From contig JAVBLY010000006.1 of assembly GCA_031553035.1 (NCBI GenBank), positions 310,001-374,000 on the forward strand: 64,000 nucleotides of DNA, in the 5' to 3' direction. The notes beneath the pieces were generated by a model, which worked only from the letters and a program-made list of their open reading frames with translations, was not told the DNA's origin and did not search any database. Both the position numbers and the translations under genes were made by a program. Source of the DNA: JAVBLY01 sp031553035 (GTDB taxonomy: Bacteria; Bacillota; Clostridia; Peptostreptococcales; Anaerovoracaceae). Below, one piece after another: positions 26,442 through 34,116 of this stretch (position 1 is its first letter; each line of letters begins with the position of its first letter).

Positions 26442-27708
26442 AGATACAGTAAAGTCAGTTAAGAAAGACAGCTTCAGGATGGCCGCCCTTTCTGAAGATA
26501 TAAGAAACAACGCTCTGGCAGATATAGCCGCGGCGCTCAAGTCGAAATCTACCCAGATTTTGGCAGCCAACGATGAGGATCTTAAGGCAGGGGCAGAAGG
26601 CAGCCTGGCGGAGCCTCTGATGAAACGACTAAAGTTCGATGAGAAAAAAATAGACGAAGTAGTTGCCGGTATGGAAGACCTGATAGGACTGCCTGATCCT
26701 TTGGGAAGAAGTCTGCTTCGCCGTGAACTTGATAAAGATCTGATCCTGAATCAAGTGACTTGCCCTATAGGTGTTATCGGAGTCATATTCGAATCCAGAC
26801 CGGATGCACTTGTCCAGATAGCATCCCTGTGCCTTAAGAGTGGAAACTGTGCAGTGCTTAAAGGTGGTTCAGAGGCATCAAATACAAATCGTATTTTATT
26901 TGAAACTATTCATGAAGCCGGTGTCAAAGCAGGAATACCCGCAGGTTTCCTTACTTTACTTGAGACCCGTTCGGACATAGATGAACTTCTGGGATGCCAT
27001 GAATCAATAGATCTTATAATACCAAGAGGTTCCAATGACTTCGTCAAATACATAATGGACAATTCTGACATTTCAGTCATGGGTCATGCAGACGGGATCT
27101 GCCATGTCTATGTAGACAAAGATGCGGATATAAAAAAAGCGGTGCCTATTATCAGGGACAGCAAGGCCCAGTATGTGGCAGTGTGCAATGCTGTGGAGAC
27201 GGTTCTGGTACATAGCGATATCAGGGATGAGCTTTTACCTGCGCTTCAGAAATCTCTTGTGGAATCGGATGTGCTTATCAAAGGTGACGATGCAACCAGA
27301 CAGGTCATAGATGCGGAGATCGCAACAGACGAGGACTTCAGGACAGAATACTTGGATTACATTGTTTCGATCAAAGTAGTAGGGGATATGGACGAAGCGA
27401 TCGATCATATCAATACTTACGGTTCACATCATACAGACTGTATCATCACAGAGAATACCGAGACTTGTAAGAACTTTATGATGCTAGTAGATTCAGCCGG
27501 AGTTTATAACAACTGCTCCACAAGATTTGCCGACGGATTCAGATACGGATTCGGCGCGGAAGTAGGAGTAAGCACAGGAAAACTTCACGCCCGCGGTCCT
27601 GTAGGACTGGACGGACTTGTTACATACAAATACGAACTTTTCGGCAAAGGGCAGGTGGTATCCGACTATGCAGAGGGACGGAAGAAATTTCATTTCCGGA
27701 ATCTGTAG
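26428..27708 (+). CDS. proA: glutamate-5-semialdehyde dehydrogenase (gamma-glutamyl phosphate reductase)
   Basis: Second step of proline synthesis. The start at 26428 is chosen because GGAGGGG (26418-26424) lies just upstream; an ATG at 26416 precedes that site. The 426-residue protein shows PIGVIGVIFESRPDALVQIASLCLKSGN, LKGGSEASNTNR, LIIPRGSNDFVKYIM, the catalytic cysteine in AQYVAVCNAVETVLVH, SHHTDCIITEN and the C-terminal GFGAEVGVSTGKLHARGPVGLDGLVTYKY region. It is separated from proB-proC by about 4.6 kb and lies on the other strand, overlapping the phosphoesterase gene by 14 bases. Confidence 0.96.
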   Translation: MTSVKDTVKSVKKDSFRMAALSEDIRNNALADIAAALKSKSTQILAANDEDLKAGAEGSLAEPLMKRLKFDEKKIDEVVAGMEDLIGLPDPLGRSLLRRELDKDLILNQVTCPIGVIGVIFESRPDALVQIASLCLKSGNCAVLKGGSEASNTNRILFETIHEAGVKAGIPAGFLTLLETRSDIDELLGCHESIDLIIPRGSNDFVKYIMDNSDISVMGHADGICHVYVDKDADIKKAVPIIRDSKAQYVAVCNAVETVLVHSDIRDELLPALQKSLVESDVLIKGDDATRQVIDAEIATDEDFRTEYLDYIVSIKVVGDMDEAIDHINTYGSHHTDCIITENTETCKNFMMLVDSAGVYNNCSTRFADGFRYGFGAEVGVSTGKLHARGPVGLDGLVTYKYELFGKGQVVSDYAEGRKKFHFRNL

Positions 27709-27729
27709 CATATTTTCATAATCAATGAG

Positions 27730-27760
27730 CCGTCTCAAAACATTTTTGGGACGGTATTTT
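27730..27760 (+). terminator. terminator after proA
   Basis: CCGTCTCAAAA and TTTTGGGACGG form a stem with one mismatch, followed by TATTTT. The gap from here to 27917 holds only A/T-rich sequence and a short CGGCA/TGCCG hairpin near 27895. Confidence 0.8.
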
Positions 27761-27926
27761 AAAACAATGAAATAAGGGTATGAGATAGATATATATCTGC
27801 GTATATTTTTATTTGATAATTGATGAATATTTATGCGAAAGGCAATCCATTTACTGCATTTACTGAAATAGTGACAGCGTAAAAAAGAAATTTCGGCATT
27901 GCCGGAGCATAGAAATGGAGGGGAAA

Positions 27927-28523
27927 ATGAAAGATTTATTAATGGCTATCGAAGACAGAAGAACTTACTATAATATTGAGAGGGTATCGCCGGTAGGAGA
28001 TGATGAGCTGATCGAGACGCTTAAAACTGTGGTGAAAAATACTCCGTCTGCCTTCAACATGCAGAGCGGCAAGATAGTTATCCTGCTTGACGGGAATCAC
28101 GACAAGCTGTGGTCCATCGTCATGGAAACTTTAAGAAAGCATGTTCCTGCAGAAAAATTCGGACCAACAGAGGAAAAAGTAAACGGGTTTGCGGCCGGAT
28201 ATGGAACCGTACTATATTTTAATGATAATGCTATTGTTGAAAAAGCCGCAGAAGAAAATCCAAAATACGCAGACAACTTCAGGCTCTGGGCACAACACGG
28301 AATGGGGATAATTCAGGGCAACATATGGAATGTTTTGGAAGCTATGGGATTCGGCGCAAATATTCAGCACTATAATCCCATAATCGACGACGAAGTCAAA
28401 AAAACATGGGATATCCCGGATTCATGGACACTGCTTGCCCAGATGCCGTTTGGTCTTCCAACGGCTGATCCCGATGCAAAAGATTTCCTGCCCATAGATG
28501 AAAGAGTCAAAGTGTTTAAATAG
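27927..28523 (+). CDS. nitroreductase-family protein
   Basis: A 198-residue FMN-dependent oxidoreductase of the nitroreductase fold. The N-terminal EDRRTYYNIERVSP corresponds to the R-S-x-R FMN phosphate region; NTPSAFNMQSGKIVILL is the usual second FMN-binding loop; AQHGMGIIQGNIWNVLEAMGFGANIQHYNPI is the conserved dimer/FMN helix; the C-terminus has AQMPFGLPT. It resembles the YdgI/YodC-type subgroup; the substrate is unknown. The start is set by GGAGGGG just upstream; an ATG at 27915 precedes that site. It forms its own unit, ending in a terminator shared with the convergent DUF3842 gene. Confidence 0.85.
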   Translation: MKDLLMAIEDRRTYYNIERVSPVGDDELIETLKTVVKNTPSAFNMQSGKIVILLDGNHDKLWSIVMETLRKHVPAEKFGPTEEKVNGFAAGYGTVLYFNDNAIVEKAAEENPKYADNFRLWAQHGMGIIQGNIWNVLEAMGFGANIQHYNPIIDDEVKKTWDIPDSWTLLAQMPFGLPTADPDAKDFLPIDERVKVFK

Positions 28524-28560
28524 AGATTGAGTGTTTGATTCGAATGATTCGCGTGAATAC

Positions 28561-28592
28561 AAAAGAGCCGGCTATTTTTTAGCCGGCTTTTC
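28561..28592. terminator. bidirectional terminator
   Basis: AAAAGAGCCGGCTA and TAGCCGGCTTTT flank a T6 loop. The run of A on the left and T on the right let it end transcription from both sides. The stop codon of the DUF3842 gene lies inside the hairpin. Confidence 0.85.
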
Positions 28593-29003
28593 CATTGATT
28601 TGATTTCGGCTCGGATGATATCAACTGCGTTGTCTATGTGGGTTCCAAGACTGACATCCTCAACGCTTACTACATTTATTCCGCATCGGTTGATAGGAAG
28701 CAGTACCTTGACAGCATGGCTGGCACCTATGGCCTCAGCCATCTTAGGTGTCAGTTCTCCCATCAGAGCGTTGGCATTAAGGATCGCAATGACTCCGACT
28801 ATTATATCGACATTTTTGACATTGTGAATGATGGCATTTTCACCGGTGGCACCTTCGTCTGCTCCTGCTCTTAACATCTGGCCTGTGGCCATTGAATTTG
28901 TCCCAAGAGCCAGCACCTCAGCTTTAGGCACATGAGTCTTGATACCGTCAACTATTGCTTTTCCTATGCCGCCGCCCTGGCCGTCTATTACTGCTATTTT
29001 CAT
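28572..29003 (-). CDS. DUF3842 family protein
   Basis: A 143-residue protein of a family that I know as widespread in clostridia and without assigned function. It begins MKIAVIDGQGGGIGKAIVDGI, a Rossmann-like glycine-rich loop, and has LGTNSMATGQMLRAGADEGATGENAI and the central VDIIVGVIAILNANALMGE, then LPINRCGINVV near the end. The glycine loop suggests nucleotide binding; this is inference. The start is at 29003, where GAGGT lies upstream; an in-frame ATG at 29039 would add 12 residues absent from the family as I remember it. Confidence 0.8.
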   Translation of the reverse strand: MKIAVIDGQGGGIGKAIVDGIKTHVPKAEVLALGTNSMATGQMLRAGADEGATGENAIIHNVKNVDIIVGVIAILNANALMGELTPKMAEAIGASHAVKVLLPINRCGINVVSVEDVSLGTHIDNAVDIIRAEIKSMEKPAKK

Positions 29004-29207
29004 GGTAACCTCACTTTTCTTTTCTGTATAGTGTATCATTATTTGACGGTCTATTCAATCATCGATGACTATGAGATTGGCTAGATCGGCGGTGATATGA
29101 TCTGAAAATATTTTTACAAAATTTGTGATTTGAAATGTTTAGATCAAATCATACAAGGTATACATATAAATATATCATTTTAAAGTATATAATCAGGAGG
29201 AATTATT

Positions 29208-30236
29208 ATGGTCATTAAAGGGAAGAAAAGTATAATTGTTGGACTTATCAGCGTAGTTTTACTGGCAGGGGGTGTTTTGGGATTGAATATAGATAATGCA
29301 TATGCAAATTCATATAGCAATTGCTTATGTGCATTAACTGACGTAACTGTTGGATATGGCGGAAGTTCTTTTTCGACCGGTGATCAGGAAAATAATTTCG
29401 TCGGAAGTGATACTGAATTTGTAATAACTTCACTAAATCCTGCGATAACCGAAGATCCTAATACCTATAGACATAATGCGGAAGAAAGTTATGAATCGAT
29501 TCATCCGGTGAGTGTTTATTATAGTTTTGATAATACTACCTATACCGATTTGTTTGTATATAAAAATGGTCAATCTATTCCGGATCATTCAATTGATATT
29601 GAAGGAGAGGATGATTTATACCTCAAATTCGTATTACTTGATCAAGGAACAGGTGAAACAGAAACTGACAGAAAAATGCATTTTACTACTGAGCCACTCT
29701 CAATTGTAACATCCATAACCGCTAAACCATCAGAGCTTTCTAGTAAAGGTGGCAACGTTAAAATAAATGTTGTGGGCACAAATCTACCTGCAAACCTTGG
29801 AGTAAAAGCATATGGCTCAGACAATAATGATCCTGATATTACAGCTTCCTCATACGATAACGGCTCGAAAAATGCAATGGATGTAACAGAAACAGGGGGG
29901 ACTTTTTCGATGGACTTCCCTGCAAACAACACAGATACAAACAAAACCTATATAATCACTGCAGTACAAAACGGAGATCCGTTTGGACCTACAACGAAAG
30001 TCACTGTGCTGGCAAAATCAGACTCGGATATCAACAATAATGACAAGAATAGCAATGAAAGTGATAATAATATAAATGATGACAGCAAGAAAAAAGTTGA
30101 ACCTGCCGGCAGTAAAACTGCAGACGAAAGTGATTTTATCGTCCCGATAGCCATAGGCATGATAGCCTTGCTTGGATTATTTCTGACGCTTTGGTTCACA
30201 GTATTCAGAAAGAATAAATCTGTTAAAGAAGTATAA
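29208..30236 (+). CDS. secreted, tail-anchored surface protein
   Basis: A 342-residue protein with a signal peptide (KGKKSIIVGLISVVLLAGGVLG, cleavage probably after AYA near residue 33). A cysteine pair (CLC) and a beta-rich region follow, with a second domain from about residue 165 (TEPLSIVTSITAKPSELSSKGG) resembling an IPT/TIG-type immunoglobulin fold. A spacer rich in Asn, Asp and Ser (about 272-300) precedes VEPAGSKTADESDF, a 22-residue hydrophobic helix and the basic tail RKNKSVKEV. The tail has the same plan as the protein at 9233-10708. AGGAGG precedes the ATG. The last 14 bases overlap the convergent DUF218-amidase gene. Function unknown; surface display is inferred. Confidence 0.75.
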   Translation: MVIKGKKSIIVGLISVVLLAGGVLGLNIDNAYANSYSNCLCALTDVTVGYGGSSFSTGDQENNFVGSDTEFVITSLNPAITEDPNTYRHNAEESYESIHPVSVYYSFDNTTYTDLFVYKNGQSIPDHSIDIEGEDDLYLKFVLLDQGTGETETDRKMHFTTEPLSIVTSITAKPSELSSKGGNVKINVVGTNLPANLGVKAYGSDNNDPDITASSYDNGSKNAMDVTETGGTFSMDFPANNTDTNKTYIITAVQNGDPFGPTTKVTVLAKSDSDINNNDKNSNESDNNINDDSKKKVEPAGSKTADESDFIVPIAIGMIALLGLFLTLWFTVFRKNKSVKEV

Positions 30237-31560
30237 TCCCAAATTTTGGATAAACAGTATCGTTTATTCCACTGGTGCTGAAATCCCGGCGGTCGGATGT
30301 ATTTCCGCAGTACAAGGCATCATAATCTGAAACATCAGTAATAAGACCAATATGAGAGATATCTTCATTTTCGTCATAGAGAATAAAGATATCTCCTTCT
30401 TTTGCGACAGTTCGGAGCTGCTGGCGACCGGTGAATGTATTATCAACAATAAACAGTTCCTTATTCATAGTTTCAGTCCAGTATTTTACAAAACTTTCAT
30501 TTCTGACAAAAGAAGTGCTTATTTTATATTTCGGAGGGATAGGATACGTGTTATCTTTGAATTTTGAAATGCAATACCAGCTGCCTTCGTCAGTATCATA
30601 TTCTACATATTTAAAGTCAGTCGGTATGGAAGATCCTTTCATTGGAAATCCTCCCGCGATGAGGCACTGTGACACAAAATTAGTACAGTTCCTTTCGTAT
30701 TCGGGATAATCGGGATTTCTGTCAAGCGAATATTTGCGGGCGTATTTGATTGCTGCGGCAGTATTATATGCAGATACTGTTGCTTTTTCAGTGGTTGTAT
30801 CAGTGCTAGAGGTAATTTCAGATGCATTTTTGATCTCATTCAGCAGGTAATCAGGATCTTTCAATTTGACTTGATCCGGGGGCTGAGAAGATGACAGCCC
30901 TTTCATCGTATCAACTGCCGATTTGATAGGCTCTTCATTAAGAGTTTTTCTAGGATTGATACTGAAAACCCTCGCTTCCAGAAAAGCTTTTGTAGATGCA
31001 AAATATTCACGCAGGTAGCTTTTGGGCGTCCTCGAACTTATCATTAAACTTGAGCAGACCACTTTACCGTCGATGCCCATAGAATCAATAATATATCCTG
31101 CACGCCCTGCGTATCTGGGCAGTGTGCAAAAGTACATACTTTCGTCTTTAAAATATTCATCAGCTCTTTTTATGCTGTTGTATGTATCGATCCCGTACTC
31201 ATCCACCCAAATATCGGATTCAGGTATATCATAAAAGGAAAGATATCTTTGCATGGCAGCAGTCTCTGACCGACCGCCGCTCAGCACAAGCTTATCGGTC
31301 AGATCGAGGGCATAAAGCTGGATACCTCTTTTAAGATGATCTTCCGTGATGGAAGAAGGTGCACCGTCTACGGTACCTGCGCCAGGTATAAGTACATATC
31401 CTACTTTTTTCATATCATCAGAGTATTCGAGGAATGTAAGTCGATCTGCACCTGTTTTTTGGACATAGATATAAGAAAAAATGCTGGACAAACCAACAAA
31501 AACACAAGCAGCCATCAGGATCCAAATTATTAGTACACTTCTTTTCTTTTTCCTATTCAT
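30223..31560 (-). CDS. membrane-anchored DUF218-amidase (Amidase_6-like) fusion protein
   Basis: The start at 31560 gives MNRKKKRS followed by a membrane helix (VLIIWILMAACVFVGLSSIF); frames further upstream would run through a tRNA gene. Residues about 50-200 match the DUF218/SanA-ElyC type: VLIPGAG, LVLSGGRSETAAMQRYL, DEYGIDTYNSIKRADEYF. From about 290 on, the protein matches the papain-like putative amidase domain (Amidase_6): AAAIKYARKYSLDRNPDYP, the catalytic cysteine region NCTNFVSQCLIAGG, and SHIGLITDVSDYDALYCGN with the probable histidine. DUF218 proteins are linked to envelope polymer metabolism and Amidase_6 to extracytoplasmic hydrolysis. The combination in one 445-residue protein suggests a wall-remodelling enzyme; this is inference. 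Confidence 0.8.
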   Translation of the reverse strand: MNRKKKRSVLIIWILMAACVFVGLSSIFSYIYVQKTGADRLTFLEYSDDMKKVGYVLIPGAGTVDGAPSSITEDHLKRGIQLYALDLTDKLVLSGGRSETAAMQRYLSFYDIPESDIWVDEYGIDTYNSIKRADEYFKDESMYFCTLPRYAGRAGYIIDSMGIDGKVVCSSLMISSRTPKSYLREYFASTKAFLEARVFSINPRKTLNEEPIKSAVDTMKGLSSSQPPDQVKLKDPDYLLNEIKNASEITSSTDTTTEKATVSAYNTAAAIKYARKYSLDRNPDYPEYERNCTNFVSQCLIAGGFPMKGSSIPTDFKYVEYDTDEGSWYCISKFKDNTYPIPPKYKISTSFVRNESFVKYWTETMNKELFIVDNTFTGRQQLRTVAKEGDIFILYDENEDISHIGLITDVSDYDALYCGNTSDRRDFSTSGINDTVYPKFGIILL

Positions 31561-31594
31561 GTGAACAATTATATAAGATATTACAATATAAATA

Positions 31595-31623
31595 TAGACT
31601 AAGTTCCTTTTTTTTAGTATACT
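31595..31623 (+). promoter_or_regulatory. promoter for tRNA-Pro(CGG)
   Basis: TAGACT (31595-31600), 17 bases including a T8 run, TATACT (31618-31623). Transcription would start about 16 bases before the tRNA. Confidence 0.55.
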
Positions 31624-31645
31624 ATCAATCGTTGCATAGTGTTTA

Positions 31646-31722
31646 CGGGATGTAGCGCAGCTTGGTAGCGCACTTCGTTCGGGACGAAGGGGCCGCATGT
31701 TCAAATCATGTCATCCCGACCA
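31646..31722 (+). tRNA. tRNA-Pro, anticodon CGG
   Basis: A 77-base cloverleaf: acceptor CGGGATG/CATCCCG, D arm with AGCGCAGCTTGGTAGCGC, anticodon stem CTTCG/CGAAG with loop TTCGGGA (anticodon CGG), T arm GCATG-TTCAAAT-CATGT, discriminator A and encoded CCA. It reads proline CCG codons. Confidence 0.93.
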
Positions 31723-31725
31723 GTT

Positions 31726-31762
31726 AAACCCTCACTGTTTTCAAAACAGCGGGGGTTTAATC
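31726..31762 (+). terminator. terminator after tRNA-Pro(CGG)
   Basis: AAACCCTC...TGTTTT and AAAACA...GGGGGTTT form a long interrupted stem, followed by AATCATTTTA. Confidence 0.75.
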
Positions 31763-31774
31763 ATTTTATATAAT

Positions 31775-31803
31775 TTGATAATACACCCTTATTTGGGTAT
31801 AAT
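31775..31803 (+). promoter_or_regulatory. promoter for the prepilin-like gene
   Basis: TTGATA (31775-31780), exactly 17 bases, perfect TATAAT (31798-31803). The expected start point (about 31810) coincides with the ATG of the next gene at 31811, so the mRNA may be leaderless. Confidence 0.65.
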
Positions 31804-31810
31804 TACTCAT

Positions 31811-32374
31811 ATGAGAAGATACTTAATAAAACCAGCACTGAAAAAAAACAAATACATATCAAGATCCAAGGGCTACACGGCAGTTGAGGTAGTTATCATT
31901 TTGGTGATAATAGCAATCCTCGCCGCGATTTCAATACCTGCATTTATGAGCTATGTCAGTGATGCCACGGACAGATCCAGAGAAAAGGAAACGGCGGCTG
32001 TTGCGGAAGCAGCTGAGATTGCAGTAGACAAAGTATATAAACTGGGAACGCCAATAGATGAAATAAACAGCGACAGCAAGGCCGCAAGAAACTTAAGAGA
32101 CAGGATTCTGAATACCGCAGGAGCATCCGGCAAAATAGTAAGTTTCCACGTTTCAAGCGGAGAATTCTATAATCATATTTCAGAAAAAGCTGCAGGCAAG
32201 CCGGCTCCCAAGGATCTGGATTTTACGAAAGCGGGAACAGTGGAATTTCTTGAATATGAAGGCGAAGACGGGAAATGGTACGGTCAGTACAGAGTCTTGC
32301 CTGATTACAGCAGTCAGGTCAGAATGGTGGATTACCCTCAGTTCGGATCGAAAGTGACGGTAAATAATGATTAG
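31811..32374 (+). CDS. type IV prepilin-like protein
   Basis: A 187-residue protein with a class III signal: basic MRRYLIKPALKKNKYISRSKG, cleavage after glycine, then YTAVEVVIILVIIAILAAISIPAF with the conserved glutamate at +5. The rest, about 130 residues, starts with an alpha-helical segment (DATDRSREKETAAVAEAAEIA) as in pilins and ends in a compact domain without cysteines. It is a probable type IV pilin or pseudopilin needing a PilD-like peptidase, none of which is in the window. No other pilus gene is near, so it may be an orphan. The start has no ribosome site and lies at the predicted transcription start. The zincin gene overlaps its end by 8 bases. Confidence 0.8.
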   Translation: MRRYLIKPALKKNKYISRSKGYTAVEVVIILVIIAILAAISIPAFMSYVSDATDRSREKETAAVAEAAEIAVDKVYKLGTPIDEINSDSKAARNLRDRILNTAGASGKIVSFHVSSGEFYNHISEKAAGKPAPKDLDFTKAGTVEFLEYEGEDGKWYGQYRVLPDYSSQVRMVDYPQFGSKVTVNND

Positions 32375-32738
32375 TATAGATGAAGTTCAGGATATTTTAG
32401 ACGGTCTGGCAGAGGAGCTTCCAAAGGAATTTTACAACGAGCTGAACGGTGGGATACTCCTTTTACCAGAGACAAAAGAAAGTCCTTATGCAAAGCATGA
32501 TGACCTTTATATACTTGGTGAATACCAGGTCAGTCCCGGCATGGGCCGGCTGATAAAGATATACTACGGATCTTTTATGAAGCTATACGGCTATCTGGAC
32601 AAAGAAGAACTTACTAAAAGATTGAGGCATACACTCAGGCATGAGTTCACCCACCATCTTGAAAGTCTGGGAGGAGAGCGGGGCCTTGAGATCAAAGATG
32701 CGCAGTTTATCAATAAATATTTGAATGAAAACAAATAG
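32367..32738 (+). CDS. small zincin-like metallopeptidase (PF06262-type)
   Basis: A 123-residue protein whose C-terminal half carries a zinc-binding HExxH motif: RHTLRHEFTHHLESLGGERG (about residues 89-108). Preceding segments LPKEFYNELNGGILLLPE, DDLYILGEYQ and RLIKIYYGSFMKLYG match the usual layout of the small metallopeptidase-like family common next to unrelated genes in Firmicutes and Actinobacteria; its substrate is unknown. Its start lies within the end of the prepilin gene (8-base overlap), so the two are translationally linked. A terminator follows 40 bases later. Confidence 0.82.
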   Translation: MISIDEVQDILDGLAEELPKEFYNELNGGILLLPETKESPYAKHDDLYILGEYQVSPGMGRLIKIYYGSFMKLYGYLDKEELTKRLRHTLRHEFTHHLESLGGERGLEIKDAQFINKYLNENK

Positions 32739-32777
32739 ATGGGCCAATCGTGAAAAAGTACATCGATACAAACCCGA

Positions 32778-32807
32778 CACCTTGGCAATCCAAGGTGCAT
32801 TTTGTTT
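32778..32807 (+). terminator. terminator after the prepilin-zincin pair
   Basis: Perfect 8-base arms CACCTTGG (32778-32785) and CCAAGGTG (32790-32797) with loop CAAT, then CATTTTGTTT. Confidence 0.8.
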
Positions 32808-32907
32808 GTGCAACCAGCGGTTGACGAATTGACAAAGGCTGTTGATAGACATAGGTTTGCTTGATGATATAATGTTCTTAAGCAATAGGAACTATCAGGA
32901 GGTTATC

Positions 32908-33702
32908 ATGGATTTATCAGAAAAAATCAGGCTGCTGCGAATGAAAAAAGGATTGTCTCAGGAAGAACTTGCGGAGCAGATCGGCGTATCAAGGCAATCG
33001 GTTTCTAAATGGGAGTCCGGCCAGACCTCGCCGGAAATCAGCAAACTTATGAAAATGGCAAATGTGTTTGAAATAAGCACAGATGAGCTGCTGGACCCGG
33101 AAATCAAAGAATTTAGGTCGGGAAGTAATGATTCAGATCATAATCAAGGCAGCACTCAATCCATATATGAACGAAAAAAATATGCAAGAGGATATCAGAT
33201 GGGCAGAGATCTGCTTTTCTGTTCATTGATCATATTTGTCTAGGCGATAATTCTAACGGTTATTTCAGTTGTACTAAACAACTCCGGCAATGGCACAATG
33301 GTAATGACGTTGCCGCTATTAATGAACCTTGTGTTCGTAGGTGCCATCGTAGGTGTGATCGTTATGCTATATAACAAATCAAAGCTAAAGCAGATCCACT
33401 TTAACGGTGTCGATTCGGAAAACTGGGATTCTGATGTGCGAAATGAGAATGGCAAGATCAAAATGGGCAAACCATTCAAAATAGGTACTACAATATTGTT
33501 GGTCCTGATGGCAATACCTGTTATCTCTTCAATAATTATGGAATTGGGCAGGGGCGCTGTAAACAATTCAAATGAAATGGGTTCAATTGGTCTTATCGAG
33601 TTTTCTCCGACGTTCTTAATGAACTTCTTGACAGTTTTGTTTCTTGTTCTGTTTATTGCAGGATTTATCATTGTTGTTATCAGATCGCTTTTAAAAAAAT
33701 AA
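32908..33702 (+). pseudogene. XRE-family regulator with membrane domain, interrupted by an in-frame TAG
   Basis: The start at 32908 has a strong CAGGAGG site and a TAGACA-16-TATAAT promoter (32846-32873). Residues 1-70 are a complete helix-turn-helix: KIRLLRMKKGLSQEELAEQI, VSRQSVSKWESGQTSPEISK, FEISTDELL. At codon 112 (33241-33243) TAG interrupts the first membrane helix (SLIIFV*AIILTVISVVL). The same frame then runs on for 153 codons with three more hydrophobic helices and ends normally at 33702. Without the stop it would be a 264-residue HTH-membrane regulator of a kind common in Firmicutes. The HTH part may still be made as a soluble 111-residue protein. Nonsense mutation is the simplest reading. 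Confidence 0.82.
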
Positions 33703-33751
33703 TTATTTGTTATCAGTTTGACTGAAAAGAATTTCTCGGACAAAATCGTCC

Positions 33752-33780
33752 TTGTAGACATGATAAAATAATGGTAAAAT
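33752..33780 (+). promoter_or_regulatory. promoter for tRNA-Pro(GGG)
   Basis: TTGTAG (33752-33757), 17 bases, TAAAAT (33775-33780), about 19 bases before the tRNA. Confidence 0.5.
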
Positions 33781-33798
33781 GATTCTTGTTCGACACGT

Positions 33799-33875
33799 CG
33801 GGGAGTGGCGCAGTTTGGTAGCGTACTTGACTGGGGGTCAAGGGGCCGCAAGTTCAAATCTTGTCTCTCCGACCA
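33799..33875 (+). tRNA. tRNA-Pro, anticodon GGG
   Basis: A 77-base cloverleaf: acceptor CGGGGAG/CTCTCCG with one G-U pair, D arm TGGCGCAGTTTGGTAGCGT, anticodon stem CTTGA/TCAAG with loop CTGGGGG (anticodon GGG), T arm GCAAG-TTCAAAT-CTTGT, encoded CCA. It closely resembles the tRNA-Pro(CGG) 2.1 kb upstream. Confidence 0.93.
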
Positions 33876-33880
33876 TATAA

Positions 33881-33917
33881 GGCAAACGTTGAAATATCAA
33901 TGTTTGTCTTTTATTTT
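33881..33917 (+). terminator. terminator after tRNA-Pro(GGG)
   Basis: GGCAAACGTTGA and TCAATGTTTGTC form a 12-bp stem with G-U pairs, followed by TTTTATTTT. A weaker AGCAAT/ATTGCT hairpin with T7 lies at 33941-33964. The remaining sequence to 34116 is A/T-rich with no gene I can support. Confidence 0.8.
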
Positions 33918-34116
33918 ATGTAAAAATAAATAATTTTCTGAGCAATAGATAAATTGCTTTTTTAAATGGTCTACTCGTCAATAACGAATTTGTTTTTTGT
34001 ATTGTTTGAATAGAACATTTGGAGGTAGTAAAAATTTGAAGTGAGATATTTCTAAATAAAAACACGGTACTATCCCAATATCAATTAGGAGCAAAAGAAG
34101 TACACGGAGAAAACAA

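Noticed and set aside
31561..31704. N-terminal extension of the DUF218-amidase protein by 48 codons
   Set aside because: It would run antisense through the tRNA-Pro(CGG) gene and precede the natural basic-hydrophobic N-terminus.
33241..33243. TAG read as pyrrolysine in the XRE-type regulator
   Set aside because: The family has no such residue, the position is in a hydrophobic helix, and no pyl gene is in the window.
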